Source of the DNA: Vavraia culicis subsp. floridensis
Lineage: Eukaryota > Microsporidia > Pleistophoridae
Reading direction: 5' to 3'
Length of the DNA stretch: 56,159 nucleotides
Assembly (NCBI RefSeq): GCF_000192795.1
Contig: NW_007360644.1
Span: 1-56,159, forward strand
In this document: piece by piece, positions 38,536 to 49,626 of the stretch
Layout: every line of letters begins with the position of its first letter
Numbering within the stretch: position 1 is the stretch's first letter
Notes under the pieces: generated by a model
Databases searched by the model: none
What the model saw: only the letters and a program-made list of their open reading frames with translations
What the model was told of the DNA's origin: nothing
Translations under genes and position numbers: made by a program

Positions 38536-40491
38536 TCATTTGAGGATGGCGTTCATGCACTTCACAATCCTTTCCATCTCCTTTTCACCCAGCTCGCTCT
38601 TCACACACATTCGAATGCCTGCCTCAGGGTTGAGCACAAGACCAACTCTTATCTTGTTCCTCGCAAACTCCTTCACCTTCTTTTCTATCGTGAGCAGCAT
38701 CGCTATTCTAAAGCGGTCTTCCGTACTGTACGTTACCCTTGCTGTCTTGGTCGGTATTTTGTCCAGATCGGTGCTGCTCAGGTCGAATTCTTTGAGAATT
38801 TGCGATAGTTTGGCGCTGTGTTTGAGACTGCTAAGCGTGTTGATTTGTTCCGTTGTTAGGGTGCGTTTGGCAGCGGGGTGCCTTGTCTTCTGCACGCTGC
38901 CATGTGCGCCTTCATCGTCTTTACCCGTTGATACGTGCGTATTCGCATCGATTTTGCCTTCATCGCATGCCTCATCAACGGCCGCAGGACGTGCGCCTTC
39001 ATCGTCTTTACCCGTTGATACGTGCGTATTCGCATCGATTTTGCCTTCATCGCATGCCTCATCAACGGCCGCAGGACTGTGATCGCTGGACGAACCGTGC
39101 TGCTCCGCACTTGTGCTGCTCTGCTCGTCGTTGTTGTCGAGCACGATGATGAACTCGTCTGTTTCTCCCCTTTTATCTGCAAGTCTGCCGGTGTTCATCA
39201 TGTTCAGAACATTTTGCCCATCATTCGCATCGCTGTGTCCGTTTCCGGCGAGTCTCTGGTCCAAGTCCTGTCTCTCCTTGTTGCTTTTGCCTGCATCACC
39301 CCTTTCTATCGTACCGTCCTCGCCATGGCTCTGCTCCCCATCTGTGCTGTTGTCCCCCATCCTGCATGCTTTAGCAAATCCATATCCATCTATGCCAATC
39401 TGAGACCCGTCTATCGCGTTCCTTAGCGCATTTTTACCTGTTTCGTTCATTCTTACCACTATGATGGGCGATCTCTCGTCACTTACGATCGTGTACCGCT
39501 CACTTCTGAATTGTTCGTGTATACACCGCGCATCGAACCGGTGAAACGGCAGATCAAGCGCGAGCAACACAAATTTGGTAAGAAATCCCGGCAAACTCGC
39601 AGAGAAACAGTAGGCCGGTGCTAGCAGCCGCTGGTAATCCACTATATGCATGTTTCCAGCGACAAAAGCACCATTGGAGCAAAACGCATGTGCCAACGAT
39701 CCAATAACGACATCAATTTCGTTGACATCCGTGCCATAAAACTTTGATATCCCGTGCCTGTCCAACAAAGGTATTGAAAGCGACTCATCGACAATCAGGC
39801 GCAGGGGATACCTCCGCTTCAGCTCAAGGATCTTCGGCAGATCAAGGATCTCTCCGGTGTTGCGGAACAGCCCCTCAACAATCACAAAATTCCTGTATTT
39901 CTTGTTGACATACTTGCTCAGCTTCTCCTCGAGTGTGCACATCTCAAACTCGATCGTTGTTGCCTTGGTGGCGTACAGGCCACGTAGAATCGCCTCGTTG
40001 CTGTGGCGATGGTAAAAAATGATGTCGCCACGCCTGCAAAAGCACGTGATCACCGAGTTCACGCACGTAAAGTTGTTGCAGTAAAGAATTGAGGACGGCA
40101 AGCCCACAATATCGGCCAGCTTCTTTTCCAACTCTAAATGCAAATCGAGCGTGCCGTAAAAACCTGGCGGTCCGCAGGTGCCCACTCCGTAGTGGCGTAT
40201 TGTTTGTTTGATCTCGTCCTTGAAGCGGTCGCGTATGTGAAAAACATCGTAGTCGGCCATTTCTGTCATCGTGCCGAAGTCGTATTTAGCCTTGTGATCA
40301 GTATCAGTGTTTATGAGCGGCAACGGCGCAAATGAGTCCACGAGCCGTTGCACCTCCTGGTCAGAAAGAACGAGTGTCTTGGATCTGCGCTGGAACAGTT
40401 TGAATTTGATGAAAAGCGCGACTATGGTCAGTTCAAAGAATATGCGAATTATTTCCTGCCAGTTTTCGGTGATGAATTCCGTGTAAGACAT
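38536..40491 (-). CDS. LCB1: serine palmitoyltransferase subunit Lcb1
   Basis: A 651-residue alpha-oxoamine-synthase fold protein. One N-terminal membrane helix (about residues 13-32) anchors it in the ER. The GTCGPPGFYGTLDLHLELEKKLADIVG segment (105-131) and IVDESLSIPLLDRHG are Lcb1 landmarks. The site where Lcb2 carries the PLP lysine reads GSLAHAFCSNGAFVAG, with no Lys, as expected of the non-catalytic Lcb1 subunit. With Lcb2 it condenses serine and palmitoyl-CoA, the first step of sphingolipid synthesis. The usual length is 470-560. The excess is a Ser/Asp/Glu-rich insertion (about residues 370-550), including an 87-bp perfect duplication. The start at 40491 is chosen from a TTTAAAA box 20 nt upstream and a family-like N terminus. 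Confidence 0.88.
   Translation of the reverse strand: MSYTEFITENWQEIIRIFFELTIVALFIKFKLFQRRSKTLVLSDQEVQRLVDSFAPLPLINTDTDHKAKYDFGTMTEMADYDVFHIRDRFKDEIKQTIRHYGVGTCGPPGFYGTLDLHLELEKKLADIVGLPSSILYCNNFTCVNSVITCFCRRGDIIFYHRHSNEAILRGLYATKATTIEFEMCTLEEKLSKYVNKKYRNFVIVEGLFRNTGEILDLPKILELKRRYPLRLIVDESLSIPLLDRHGISKFYGTDVNEIDVVIGSLAHAFCSNGAFVAGNMHIVDYQRLLAPAYCFSASLPGFLTKFVLLALDLPFHRFDARCIHEQFRSERYTIVSDERSPIIVVRMNETGKNALRNAIDGSQIGIDGYGFAKACRMGDNSTDGEQSHGEDGTIERGDAGKSNKERQDLDQRLAGNGHSDANDGQNVLNMMNTGRLADKRGETDEFIIVLDNNDEQSSTSAEQHGSSSDHSPAAVDEACDEGKIDANTHVSTGKDDEGARPAAVDEACDEGKIDANTHVSTGKDDEGAHGSVQKTRHPAAKRTLTTEQINTLSSLKHSAKLSQILKEFDLSSTDLDKIPTKTARVTYSTEDRFRIAMLLTIEKKVKEFARNKIRVGLVLNPEAGIRMCVKSELGEKEMERIVKCMNAILK
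38904..39077 (-). repeat. perfect 87-bp tandem duplication in LCB1
   Basis: Two identical copies (38904-38990 and 38991-39077) encode 29 residues each (DEGKIDANTHVSTGKD core). Identity is complete, so the duplication is recent or under gene conversion. Confidence 0.95.
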
Positions 40492-40511
40492 GGCAGCACC
40501 TTGAATGTCGG

Positions 40512-40518
40512 TTTTAAA
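40512..40518 (-). promoter_or_regulatory. TATA-like box (TTTAAAA)
   Basis: Minus strand, 20 nt before the LCB1 ATG. Confidence 0.45.
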
Positions 40519-42492
40519 GCATATTTCAAAACGTGTGGTTTTGATTCGGAGTGGGTGAATCAGCATGAGGAGATGAAACGAATATGCCCAATGAATTGGT
40601 TTAGCCTATCTCAGTATCCGAGCATATCACGGATTAGAAAATGTCTGAGCGAAGAGTTAAACTACAACCGTTAAGACGGCAGCGGCAGGATTTGAATTTG
40701 CTATTTATCACCACCGAATTGTTTATCACCTATTAAAATGAGTTCAAATTCCTTTATAGCCTGAAATTATGCTGCATAGAGCGAGTTTGCGCGTCCAGAC
40801 GAGCGTGCGCTCCAAGATCTGTTTCTCTGTCCTCGGATTCTTTTTTCTTCCTGTTTTAGCGGTTTATCATATTGAGCGGGTCTTTGACGTAGCTCGGAGA
40901 TCCCTAATGAATGGTGTAGCGTTTAGAGATATACAGCATAAACCGCGGCTTGTGCTGGTGCGATATGCCCTGGTCACATCGTTGTAAATCAACGAAAAGA
41001 TATAAACAGGAATACACGGGCAATTCATGGTGAAAGCACACGATTTTGTGTTTAAAATTTTTTGAGTACCAATTGCAAGTTTGAAGCGAAGTGTGCGCGT
41101 AACATACCGCGTTATCGCGCAATTACATTTAGTATCCATTCTCGGCGCGAAAATAATGCTTTTGGTTGCCGTTTTGCTTGTTCATACATCTTTTACGTGC
41201 AAATTGGTAAAATATTTTATTCAAAATTACCACTTATAGGCATGTGATTACATGCATTGTTGCGGTGCCAAAGATCCGATATAAATGCGCAATGATACAT
41301 CCTGCATTGCTTATTCATCTATCTGTTTCCATTTCACAGTAAAATCGGTAAGTGTTCCCTCCCAGGATGAAATACACTTGGCAAATTTTACTTTTTTGTA
41401 ATAAAGAATGTAAAATCTTTCCGAGTATAATTAGGCTTTTTTGTATTATTGGCGGTCAAAAAGCAAAATATGTGTCAAATAAGCGTATGTGCAGCTTATC
41501 ATAACAAGGCATTGTCACAATAGTTTATTGTGCCGTATTCCCGTGCTATAGAGCGGTAAAATGAGTCGCTGAGTGCGTTCGGGCATGTTTGTCGCAAAAA
41601 AAATAATAAGGAGGATGTAGCAGATCAAGTCGGAGATGCCGATTGGCATTCTCGAGAGAAACGCGTCAATTAAAATGCTGAATTGATATGAAGGTCATGA
41701 ACAAGTTAAATTTGTTGAATGAAGGAAACGGCAGTTATTGTTTGTAAAAGGGCATACGTATTGAACTGTATTATTAAGCATCGTATTCGCCAGCAGCATG
41801 GATAGATTACTGATCATGATAAATGACGGTGATCAGATCCTTTGGGCATATCCATGGCAAATGTTTATTTAACGTTGCTAACTGATCATTTGGGCGGATG
41901 AAAGATCAAACCGTATAACACTCGTAAACAAACCATCGTAATGTTTTAAACAGCAGCTTGTTCGCTATATTTCGAAGACAATACCGATGATACCTGCAAC
42001 CGTACTAGCTGTGGCATCCTGCCGCTGATATGCTTTCTTTTAATCACTACTGTGATACGTACCTGTTTCTGTATTTCTTATCGATCATCGGGCACTCTAT
42101 GAGCTATTTTGCACATTCCTTTTTTGCTTCCCATGACAAATCACGGAATAGATACCTAATATAATGATTTTTGTGCGATTCCTTTTTCTGCTTTTTGGTG
42201 ATTTGCGTGTCTAACAGCACCATACGTCGCCGTTTCCTCCAAAAGACACTTATCATTTCACACCCAAGTCATTACAAGGTGGTGTCACAAAAATTTTTGT
42301 TTATCAACGAAGGAATCGGTCCATAAGTGATCGTTTCGTTCAAATACACACCTTTGATTGTTTCTTTCCTCTATAATCACTACATATTTACCTTAATCTC
42401 CAAATTAAATGTCATAGTAACATTTCATACCAATTTACTATTTGTTTATCTGTGTTTAAAAAGCCTCTTAAAGTATCTAATCATACCTAGCA
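40519..42492. other. 2-kb gene-poor interval
   Basis: No supported gene on either strand. A short element GCCTCTTAAAG (42463-42473) near the right end is shared with the UBL-AN1 gene upstream region. Confidence 0.5.
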
Positions 42493-42747
42493 ATGCCACG
42501 ACCAAAAAAATCTACGCCGCCGCCACGCAGTCCGAAGAAGAAATTGCTGGACGATAAGACATGCTACTCGTGCAAGCGGAAAGACACGCCATATTGGAGA
42601 GAAGGATGGAGACCAAGTGTTATACTTTGTAATGCGTGCGGATTGAGATATTCTAAGTATAGGCGGGTCTGTACACTGTGTAATAAGGTAGGTGTGAAGG
42701 CTAATTTTGAGAAGGTTTCGTGTCCAAAGTGCAAGAGTACGCTATAA
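42493..42747 (+). CDS. small GATA-type zinc-finger protein
   Basis: An 84-residue protein consisting of a basic N terminus (MPRPKKSTPPPRSPKKK, likely nuclear localisation), one GATA finger and a second four-Cys motif. The finger is Cys24-x2-Cys27, TPYWREG, then LCNACGLRYSKY with Cys46-x2-Cys49, a good match to CxNCxxxxTPxWRRGPxG..LCNACGL. The second motif is Cys60-x2-Cys63-x13-Cys77-x2-Cys80, which could form a zinc ribbon immediately after the finger. It binds DNA (GATA sites) as a transcription factor, by family. No activation or repression domain remains, so it is close to a minimal DNA-binding module. No C-run at the ATG. Confidence 0.88.
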   Translation: MPRPKKSTPPPRSPKKKLLDDKTCYSCKRKDTPYWREGWRPSVILCNACGLRYSKYRRVCTLCNKVGVKANFEKVSCPKCKSTL

Positions 42748-44509
42748 ATAAAAATAATGTGTCGTTTCTTGCAAGAAAATGCTATGTTTTGGTGCAAATT
42801 GTAAGCAAACCAGCGGGTAACATGTGGCAATTTACATCTCATATATTAAATTCTGCTATGAACAGTGTAAGTTCTAAAACAGATTAACGACAAAGCGCAA
42901 GGAATACCGTGGTGGTGAACAATCAACCGGGAAGAATTTAACAAGCGCTAGTCGCCACGTTTAATTTATTATATACCACAGATTGTGCTCATTTTGAGAG
43001 GAAATAGGAAAATGGAACCTGCATCAAACAACAAGAATGATCCACAGAAAGAAGACCAGCAAAGTCAATGACGGATCATGTCCTGCTTTTGGATTCGCAG
43101 AACTAAAATACAAACAAATTCGAAGGTGTAACGTAAATTTATGTCCATAGTACTGAGAAAGCGCTTAAAAGTTCTGTAAAAGAGGTATTGTCAGTTGTGC
43201 ACGTCAAAATTGACACCGCTCCGCCATCTCAGCGAATTGTAAAGCGTCATGCTGTTAAACGGCAAACATGTCAAACGTGTATTGCGGTGAAACAGGTAAT
43301 TTTGGTTTTATAAGATTGATTTACGACGTATTGGTGTGAGAAACAGCTTGAGCTTTTTGATATGCGGCAAGCAAATAAATTTTAAAAAATCTGATTGATA
43401 TGATGAAATTGATTTGCGTAGAGAAATGCAATTTACAGGTGTGAAAGCACGATTTATACTATTTAATCCATCATATTTCCGCATTTTTTGCTTATACAGC
43501 GATATTAGTACGTTGTTTCTCCTCTTGCACTGTTCGCCAGTACTGTTTTCCTATCTGTCTCAAACTGTTCTTTACACCGCAACAAATGAATCATACCTTG
43601 ACCACCAGCTGATACTTTTTGGTAGTTTTCTACTCTACGAAAATTCAATTCAGGCGCGTTCTCCAAAAATTAGCCATAGACGTACCTTGGTCCGTGGAAT
43701 GCGCTGAGCACTTTGCTCTTGCAACACGTCATATAAAAAGACAATCGTGTGATTTTCCGTAGTTTATCAACTAAACAGGTGAGTGAGATATACCAAATGC
43801 CTGCAAAGCAGATTACAACGCCACAGAATCGCACAAACAAAGGCTTCGTTCGTGCATACAATGACAATAAATTTACCTCCGTCTACTATGCTGTTATATT
43901 TATACTACATTATCAACGTGCGTTCTACATTCAGGTACGTTTCAAGCTCTCCATGATTTGGCACAGCATCAGAGAATCGGGTTATTAGAATATAAATTTT
44001 TGTGAACAGAGAGTGAGCCGAATATTCATTTTTTATCTCCAGTTCGTGTCCTTTTCATTATTGTTCTGTATGGGAAGAAGACGATCCAATCTAACGACTC
44101 ACCAGTTGTTCAAACAATCTTCTACCGCGACTAGCTTTGGCCCACATTTCACGTTACGATCCAGGCCTAATGTCTCAACTTTAGTCCATGTATTTTATGT
44201 CGTTGGAAATAGTTGGAGCTGAGGTGTAATTGTTTCCATCAGGATACGCATCGTTTCACTTCAAATTATCAGTATCGAACACTAATTTTGGCATATTCAT
44301 GTCCTAAAAGTACGCAATCTGGCCCAATTAAAGATTACAGAGGCGGCACAGCATTGTTCAACCGTGTGTATTGCGAAGTGTGCATCAAGAATTATACACA
44401 AGCTACGGCCACGATAAAATCGGCAACCGCACCGCACAAAAGACTAAAACCATTCAGAATATCGACACATTCACAAAAAGCGTTTCTACCAAGGATCACT
44501 TTAATCAAT
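42748..44509. other. 1.8-kb gene-poor interval
   Basis: No supported gene. Frames around 43414-44719 lack domains and some begin on non-ATG codons. Confidence 0.5.
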
Positions 44510-45985
44510 TTACTCTCGTTTCAAAATATTTTTTCTTTTCGATACAATCGAAACCAACAATCCCAATATAACAAGCACGAAAGCACCAAACATGTATTTT
44601 TTCCAGCTGGAACGGTATGGATAAGGCTTAAGCTTGCCTTCGAAGTACATATTGATCAATGTCAGAAGATCGCTGTAGAAATCGACCGAGTTGAACCGCA
44701 CTCGTCGGGTGAAGAATAATTGCCGCTGCGGATCAAAAATGACCATAACAGGCGACTTAAGACCGGGCAGCAACGCAGGCAGGAACATTGAAAACTCACT
44801 GACATCCAGAACTCCCATAACTTGGTCGTTGAATGGCAATCCGGTGTTGATGCGTTTGGCGGCATCCTCAAAAAGATCCACGAACTCGTCACTCTGTGTC
44901 AGGAGAAGCACTGCTGGCTTGATGCCATGGAAAATCGTGTAGAAATTGTCGTTCGTTATTCTCGTTACATTCGGGAAATGCGAGTTGAACAGCCATTCAG
45001 CGATTCCCTGCGGGTTGCTTAGCGGTATCGGACATCGGTGGAACACATTATCCTTGAACACGGTGAGGATAACGCGATCTTCATCCTTAGCATCCTCCTC
45101 GTCCGATTTCTTCGGATATATTGATGCTCTTTGGAAGAGAGCCGTATCCTTGCTCTTAAATATCTGTGCCCGCAACTTGTACTCGTGTGCAGCCTTCCTA
45201 TAGAAACTGTTTGCCAGCCCAAGGTTGGTGTACAACACGATAAACTTCGGAGACTTCGCGTCCTTGGATGCGAGCTGTTCGAATTCCTCCAGGTTTATTT
45301 CCTTGAAACTTGGAGCCATGAGCCGCTCAACGAATTCTAACACGCTTGTGGGTGTCTGCTTTCCGCTGTAGCCGGCAAGAATGCCGTTATATATGGCTAT
45401 GACAGCCGGGAACGTTTGGATATTGAATCTATGGGTGAGGTTTGCAGCGTTGTTTTCGCTTATTTCACCAACCTTCAGTTGACCGCTAAATTTGCTTGCA
45501 ATATCTACGATCGTATCTCTCATAGGATCTTTCCGCTTTGAATAAAATAGGATAAGCCATGGACCTTCGAACCCAGAGTAGAAATCGCGTTCGTAAAGAA
45601 CAATGACCTTGCCGTCCTCTGGACTAGCCCTGCTAAATATCTTCATGTCAAGATCCAGGTTGTCACCGATGAACTTCACAAGGCCGCCATAATCAGAGTA
45701 GCCCCTAAGCCTCGAAATTTCCTCCTTGCCCTTGCTCAGTATGAGTGTAGGCACGGCAACGATGTCCAATGCGTCACAGTCGCATTCATCACAGCTGATC
45801 TGCTTGAATTTAACACCGACATTGTGGCGCAGCATCGTATCCTCTAATTCGTTCATATGCGGGCTTATATTCTGGCAGTGGATGCAGTTTTCCTTGAAAA
45901 ATTTTGTAAGGTACAGCGAGCCACTGGAAGGCAGTTCACAGGCCTTCTTTTCTGCAGCTAAGATCATAGGTAGCAAAATCAGCAT
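44510..45985 (-). CDS. membrane-anchored protein disulfide isomerase
   Basis: A 491-residue type I membrane protein. A short signal peptide (MLILLPMILAA) is followed by a thioredoxin domain with active site CIHC (Cys34-Cys37, in FFKENCIHCQNISPHM) and cis-Pro VAVPTLIL. A second thioredoxin-like domain without CxxC follows (WLILFYSKRKDP, FNIQTFPAVIAIYNG). Two further inactive thioredoxin-like regions and a C-terminal membrane helix (about residues 459-480) complete it. The tail is short and basic (SKRKNILKRE). One catalytic domain plus inactive domains plus an anchor resembles yeast Eps1 and animal TMX3, ER oxidoreductases acting on secretory cargo. A TATAAAAG box lies 19 nt before the ATG, with no C-run. 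Confidence 0.85.
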   Translation of the reverse strand: MLILLPMILAAEKKACELPSSGSLYLTKFFKENCIHCQNISPHMNELEDTMLRHNVGVKFKQISCDECDCDALDIVAVPTLILSKGKEEISRLRGYSDYGGLVKFIGDNLDLDMKIFSRASPEDGKVIVLYERDFYSGFEGPWLILFYSKRKDPMRDTIVDIASKFSGQLKVGEISENNAANLTHRFNIQTFPAVIAIYNGILAGYSGKQTPTSVLEFVERLMAPSFKEINLEEFEQLASKDAKSPKFIVLYTNLGLANSFYRKAAHEYKLRAQIFKSKDTALFQRASIYPKKSDEEDAKDEDRVILTVFKDNVFHRCPIPLSNPQGIAEWLFNSHFPNVTRITNDNFYTIFHGIKPAVLLLTQSDEFVDLFEDAAKRINTGLPFNDQVMGVLDVSEFSMFLPALLPGLKSPVMVIFDPQRQLFFTRRVRFNSVDFYSDLLTLINMYFEGKLKPYPYRSSWKKYMFGAFVLVILGLLVSIVSKRKNILKRE

Positions 45986-46004
45986 ACACGTAAATGGTTG
46001 GTGC

Positions 46005-46012
46005 CTTTTATA
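46005..46012 (-). promoter_or_regulatory. TATA box (TATAAAAG)
   Basis: Minus-strand consensus box, 19 nt before the PDI ATG at 45985. Confidence 0.7.
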
Positions 46013-48181
46013 TTTAATTCTAAAACAGTTTGTCGCACATCACGTATCACTGTTTAGTTTTAGAATGCGGATCGGTGCGAAATACACAATTGATAGCGTG
46101 CGTCCGAATGGCACACCGATGATCAAAGCCGTGGATGCCATGATGAACCATTGAACTACCACGTGCTGCCGCAGAATCAATCAGAAGTCCTCAACTGCAC
46201 GGTTGAGTGATTTAATGCGGCAAGTCCGTACGATATTACAGCTGTATTCCGCAAATACAACCGATTTGCTGTGTAAAAGCAATTAATTGCGCTATGAGAC
46301 GTAAAATCAGTGTAGTACAACCGGCTAGATCCGCATCATAAAGCTATTATCAAGAGATGCACCCATTCTTTACGGTAAGATCTGCAGCTGAAACATCTAA
46401 AAAAGCTTCTTTGCCTATACACCACATTTATGTTGCTGGTTGCCTTAACTACAAAGACAAAAGGAATGATTATAAAATAAACAGATCTTTTAACCGTTTA
46501 CTCCCGTAATTTAGGATGATGTAATGCGCAGAACACCTTTTCATTTTTTAACGGAATTGTTTACCAACATTCTGATGTTTCAGCGCGAATGATGAATTGC
46601 AGACAGTTCAGGATTTTAGTGCCATCTAACACGCAGACCGATTTGAAATGAACAAAGAAACAGATGTGAATGCTGCGTTGTAGATGATGCATCGCGTGGA
46701 AGCAGAACAATTCTATACTTTACGGCTATCTCAGTTACCTTGTACAATGAGCAGCAAGTAAAGGATGCTTGAGCAATGGCAGCAAGTAAAGGACGCTTGA
46801 GCAATGGCAGCAAGTAAAGGATGTTTGAGCAATGAGCAGCAAGTAAAGGATGCTTGAGCAATGAGCAGCAAGTAAAGGATGCTTGAGCAATGAGCAGCAG
46901 GTAAAGGATGCTTGAGCAATGGCAGCAGCGTAGAAACACCAAAAGAAGTGCGCTTTAGTCGCAGATCGAAGGTTCCAACGGAAAAAAACGAAAGATGCAC
47001 GCAACCTCTTTTCTCGTAAAATACGTTTATTGGTCTTTTGAGACGCACACAAGCGAGGGTAATACTACAAGGTGGAGCGAAATATAAAAATACTTTTTTG
47101 TACTTGCATCCCAAGAAAAGTTTTTGCCCACAATTTAGCGCAAAAATATCGTACCCGTACTTCTGCTTTGTTTGGTATAACAATGAGGTGAGCGTGTAGT
47201 CATTGTAATAAAAAAACGAAGATGTTCAGAACGAGCGATATATGTGTGGCATCGTTGTTTTGTAAGTGATTTTGTTATTTTACACGTTTTATTCGGCGTA
47301 CCGCCATGTCTCAGCGCAAGATATTCACCACGTTTCGCAGCTTTGGGTCAGAGCCATCAATTTTTACTTCAGACTATATCCTTCACTCTGAGCTGACACT
47401 TGACAGATCAGTACAAGGCAGGGAAGCTTCAAATAGACAATACATAATAAATTGAATCTGGTCAATCATTTCCTGTAAAAAACTAGCATGTGATTGATCA
47501 TCATCGCAACCATATCAGTGGATGGATCAGCTGCGAAATAAAAGAACACCAAAAAATATTTCAGTATTCTTGTGATAAATTTAATAGCATCACATGTCAA
47601 TCACAGGCATGTTTGTCGGTACCTAAGGTGTTATTTCGTATTAATTTTACGAGTGCGTAATTTGTTAATTTTTACGATTTTCTCTTGGAGCATCTCATCG
47701 TTTTCAGACATTGTGAGGTATAAAATGATACGTTATCGATTCTGTTTCTCACAACAGAATAAAAAGCAATTGCGTAACCAATTCATCGGCAGGAGACGAA
47801 AGATTATTGATGTGTTATTGCAACGGTGTTACAACAATTACTTCCTTTACTATTCATATATGATACGTTTCTTGCCTTCTTGTATCTGTGATAATACCGA
47901 ATGAGAGCAGTTTGGTTCAATTGATTTGTAATCAACAATTTGCTAAAAACTAAGCGAATTGGTTCTGTGACCAAAATTGAAAGTTCTTATACTGAAAAGG
48001 TGCCTTGGAATGAAACTTGTTGTGTAAAGCGATTTATGTTCGTGGAAACTTTCTCATAAGCGCAAATTAATAAAGTATAATTGAAATGCGGCGAAAAGAA
48101 CGCTTCATTTCTGTCGCTCAGCTAAAATGGTTGAAAGTTCTTCTGATAGAATCGAATAGATCACTTTAACAAAACTAAAAA
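46013..48181. other. gene-poor interval with minisatellite
   Basis: No supported gene. Minus-strand frames across 46616-47183 are created by the 46749-46920 repeat. Confidence 0.5.
46749..46920. repeat. 28/29-bp non-coding minisatellite, 6 units
   Basis: Units of 29, 28, 28, 29, 29 and 29 bp with consensus GAGCAGCAAGTAAAGGATGC followed by TTGAGCAAT. A partial seventh unit follows. All three reading frames of the repeat encode low-complexity peptides, and none has a start signal. Confidence 0.95.
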
Positions 48182-48213
48182 TATAAAAGAGAAGAAATTC
48201 TAAGAATTATGGG

Positions 48214-48465
48214 ATGTATAAGATTTTTTACCATGATCAGTTCTGTGTTTTTGATGAACAGAAAATTGTTAAGAGCGGTTGCAAAGCTGAAATAGGAATC
48301 GACTTTCAGGCAGTTAAAGAGCTTTCTGAGAAGTGTTTGCTTGCCAAAGAAAGTACTTTCCTTACTGATGCATATATAAAGAAAGATCTGGCAGAACAGT
48401 TTCACAGTACTTCAGGAGATGATGCGAGTTCCAAAACAGGTTATAACACGGAGAGCCTACGGTAA
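48214..48465 (+). CDS. possible small hypothetical protein
   Basis: An 83-codon ATG frame. TATAAAAG (48182-48189) lies 24 nt upstream, slightly further than at other TATA genes here. The product is soluble (MYKIFYHDQFCVFDEQ...), with no domain recognised and a Ser/Thr-rich end. The support is only the box and the frame, so it may be spurious. It is isolated in a 3.6-kb gene-poor interval. Confidence 0.3.
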   Translation: MYKIFYHDQFCVFDEQKIVKSGCKAEIGIDFQAVKELSEKCLLAKESTFLTDAYIKKDLAEQFHSTSGDDASSKTGYNTESLR

Positions 48466-49626
48466 CTAATAGTAGTGGTCTAACATCACCTACTGCGGAG
48501 CGCGCATCTAGTTCTTGACTGAGTATATTGAGTAATTGGAACTAAAAATAAGTTTAGGTAGCATGTTTAACATCCAAGTATTTTTTAATTTATGTTTTTT
48601 CCGTCGCTCTCACCAACGATGCACCAATTATTTACACGACATTTCGTCAACATCTGCAAAAATACAATGTGGTACAAAAATTAGTTTGTTCTAACAGTTC
48701 CACGGATAAATGTAAATATGTGATGTGGAAGTGCCTTTTCTGCTGCATAGAAACCTTTCAACACATGATTATGTCGAAAACCCTGTTCCCTCATTATGAC
48801 AGCAATACCTCTTCAGTGGTCATACATGCTGTAAGTCCATGATGTTGTTGATTAATATTCTTCTCTAAGCATTTTTATCGAAAGTAGCACTTCAAGATTG
48901 TTTGTATTTTTGCTCCTCTCCGCTCGTATTTTCCGAACAAACCGTTCGTATCAAATGCTCCGTCTCGCATGTAAATACGTCTCTTTGCATTCTTGTACAT
49001 TACGGCACGTGATCTGGCAGCACAAGATACCAACAATTCTCCACCATGCGTATAAATGATTTACAACACATTTTAATTCTCCAATATTCCACAATAATAT
49101 AAAATTAGCTATTGCTAACAATTTTTGAAATATTATTTTACTCGAACACCGGTACCTAACTGTTCTGTGCTTTCTGAGGATGGCCAAAAAATTGGTAAAA
49201 ATGTGTTTATTTGGATGAGGTTACCATGTGAAGTGATAAATTAAATATATTTGTTTTTAAATTGGTAAAAATTGTGTTTTGAAAATGTATTGATAATGAT
49301 CAATGCCTTGACAGATGAGTTAAGCCATATTTTATAGCGCATTCCAAATAAACTACTCTCAAGTCTTGGAATAAAAATGGAGCATTTCCGAATACAACGA
49401 TGGTACGTGCGATACTGTAAAATATAAATTATGTATCATTTTGTCAAATGATGCTCATCATTTATCGCTGATTTAAAGTGTTCAATTACGGGTGGTACCT
49501 GGTTCAGAGCGATATTATGGCAGTAAATCTGGTTAATATCCATTTTTTGGAATCTTAAACGCAAATGTGCACCGACTCGCAATTGTTGCGGTACATAATT
49601 CTCCACACATCCTTTAATGTCTTTAT
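48466..49626. other. intergenic, no gene seen
   Basis: AT-rich, no supported gene. Confidence 0.5.

Noticed and set aside
40676..40760. tRNA-like T-loop on the minus strand near 40690
   Set aside because: The T stem does not pair, and no acceptor or anticodon arm can be drawn.
46616..47183. Overlapping minus-strand frames rich in Leu/Ala/Cys
   Set aside because: They are produced by the 28/29-bp minisatellite, and the mixed unit length shifts the frame.
47572..47904. 110-codon plus-strand frame
   Set aside because: Starts on GTG, composition typical of AT-rich non-coding DNA, no signal upstream.
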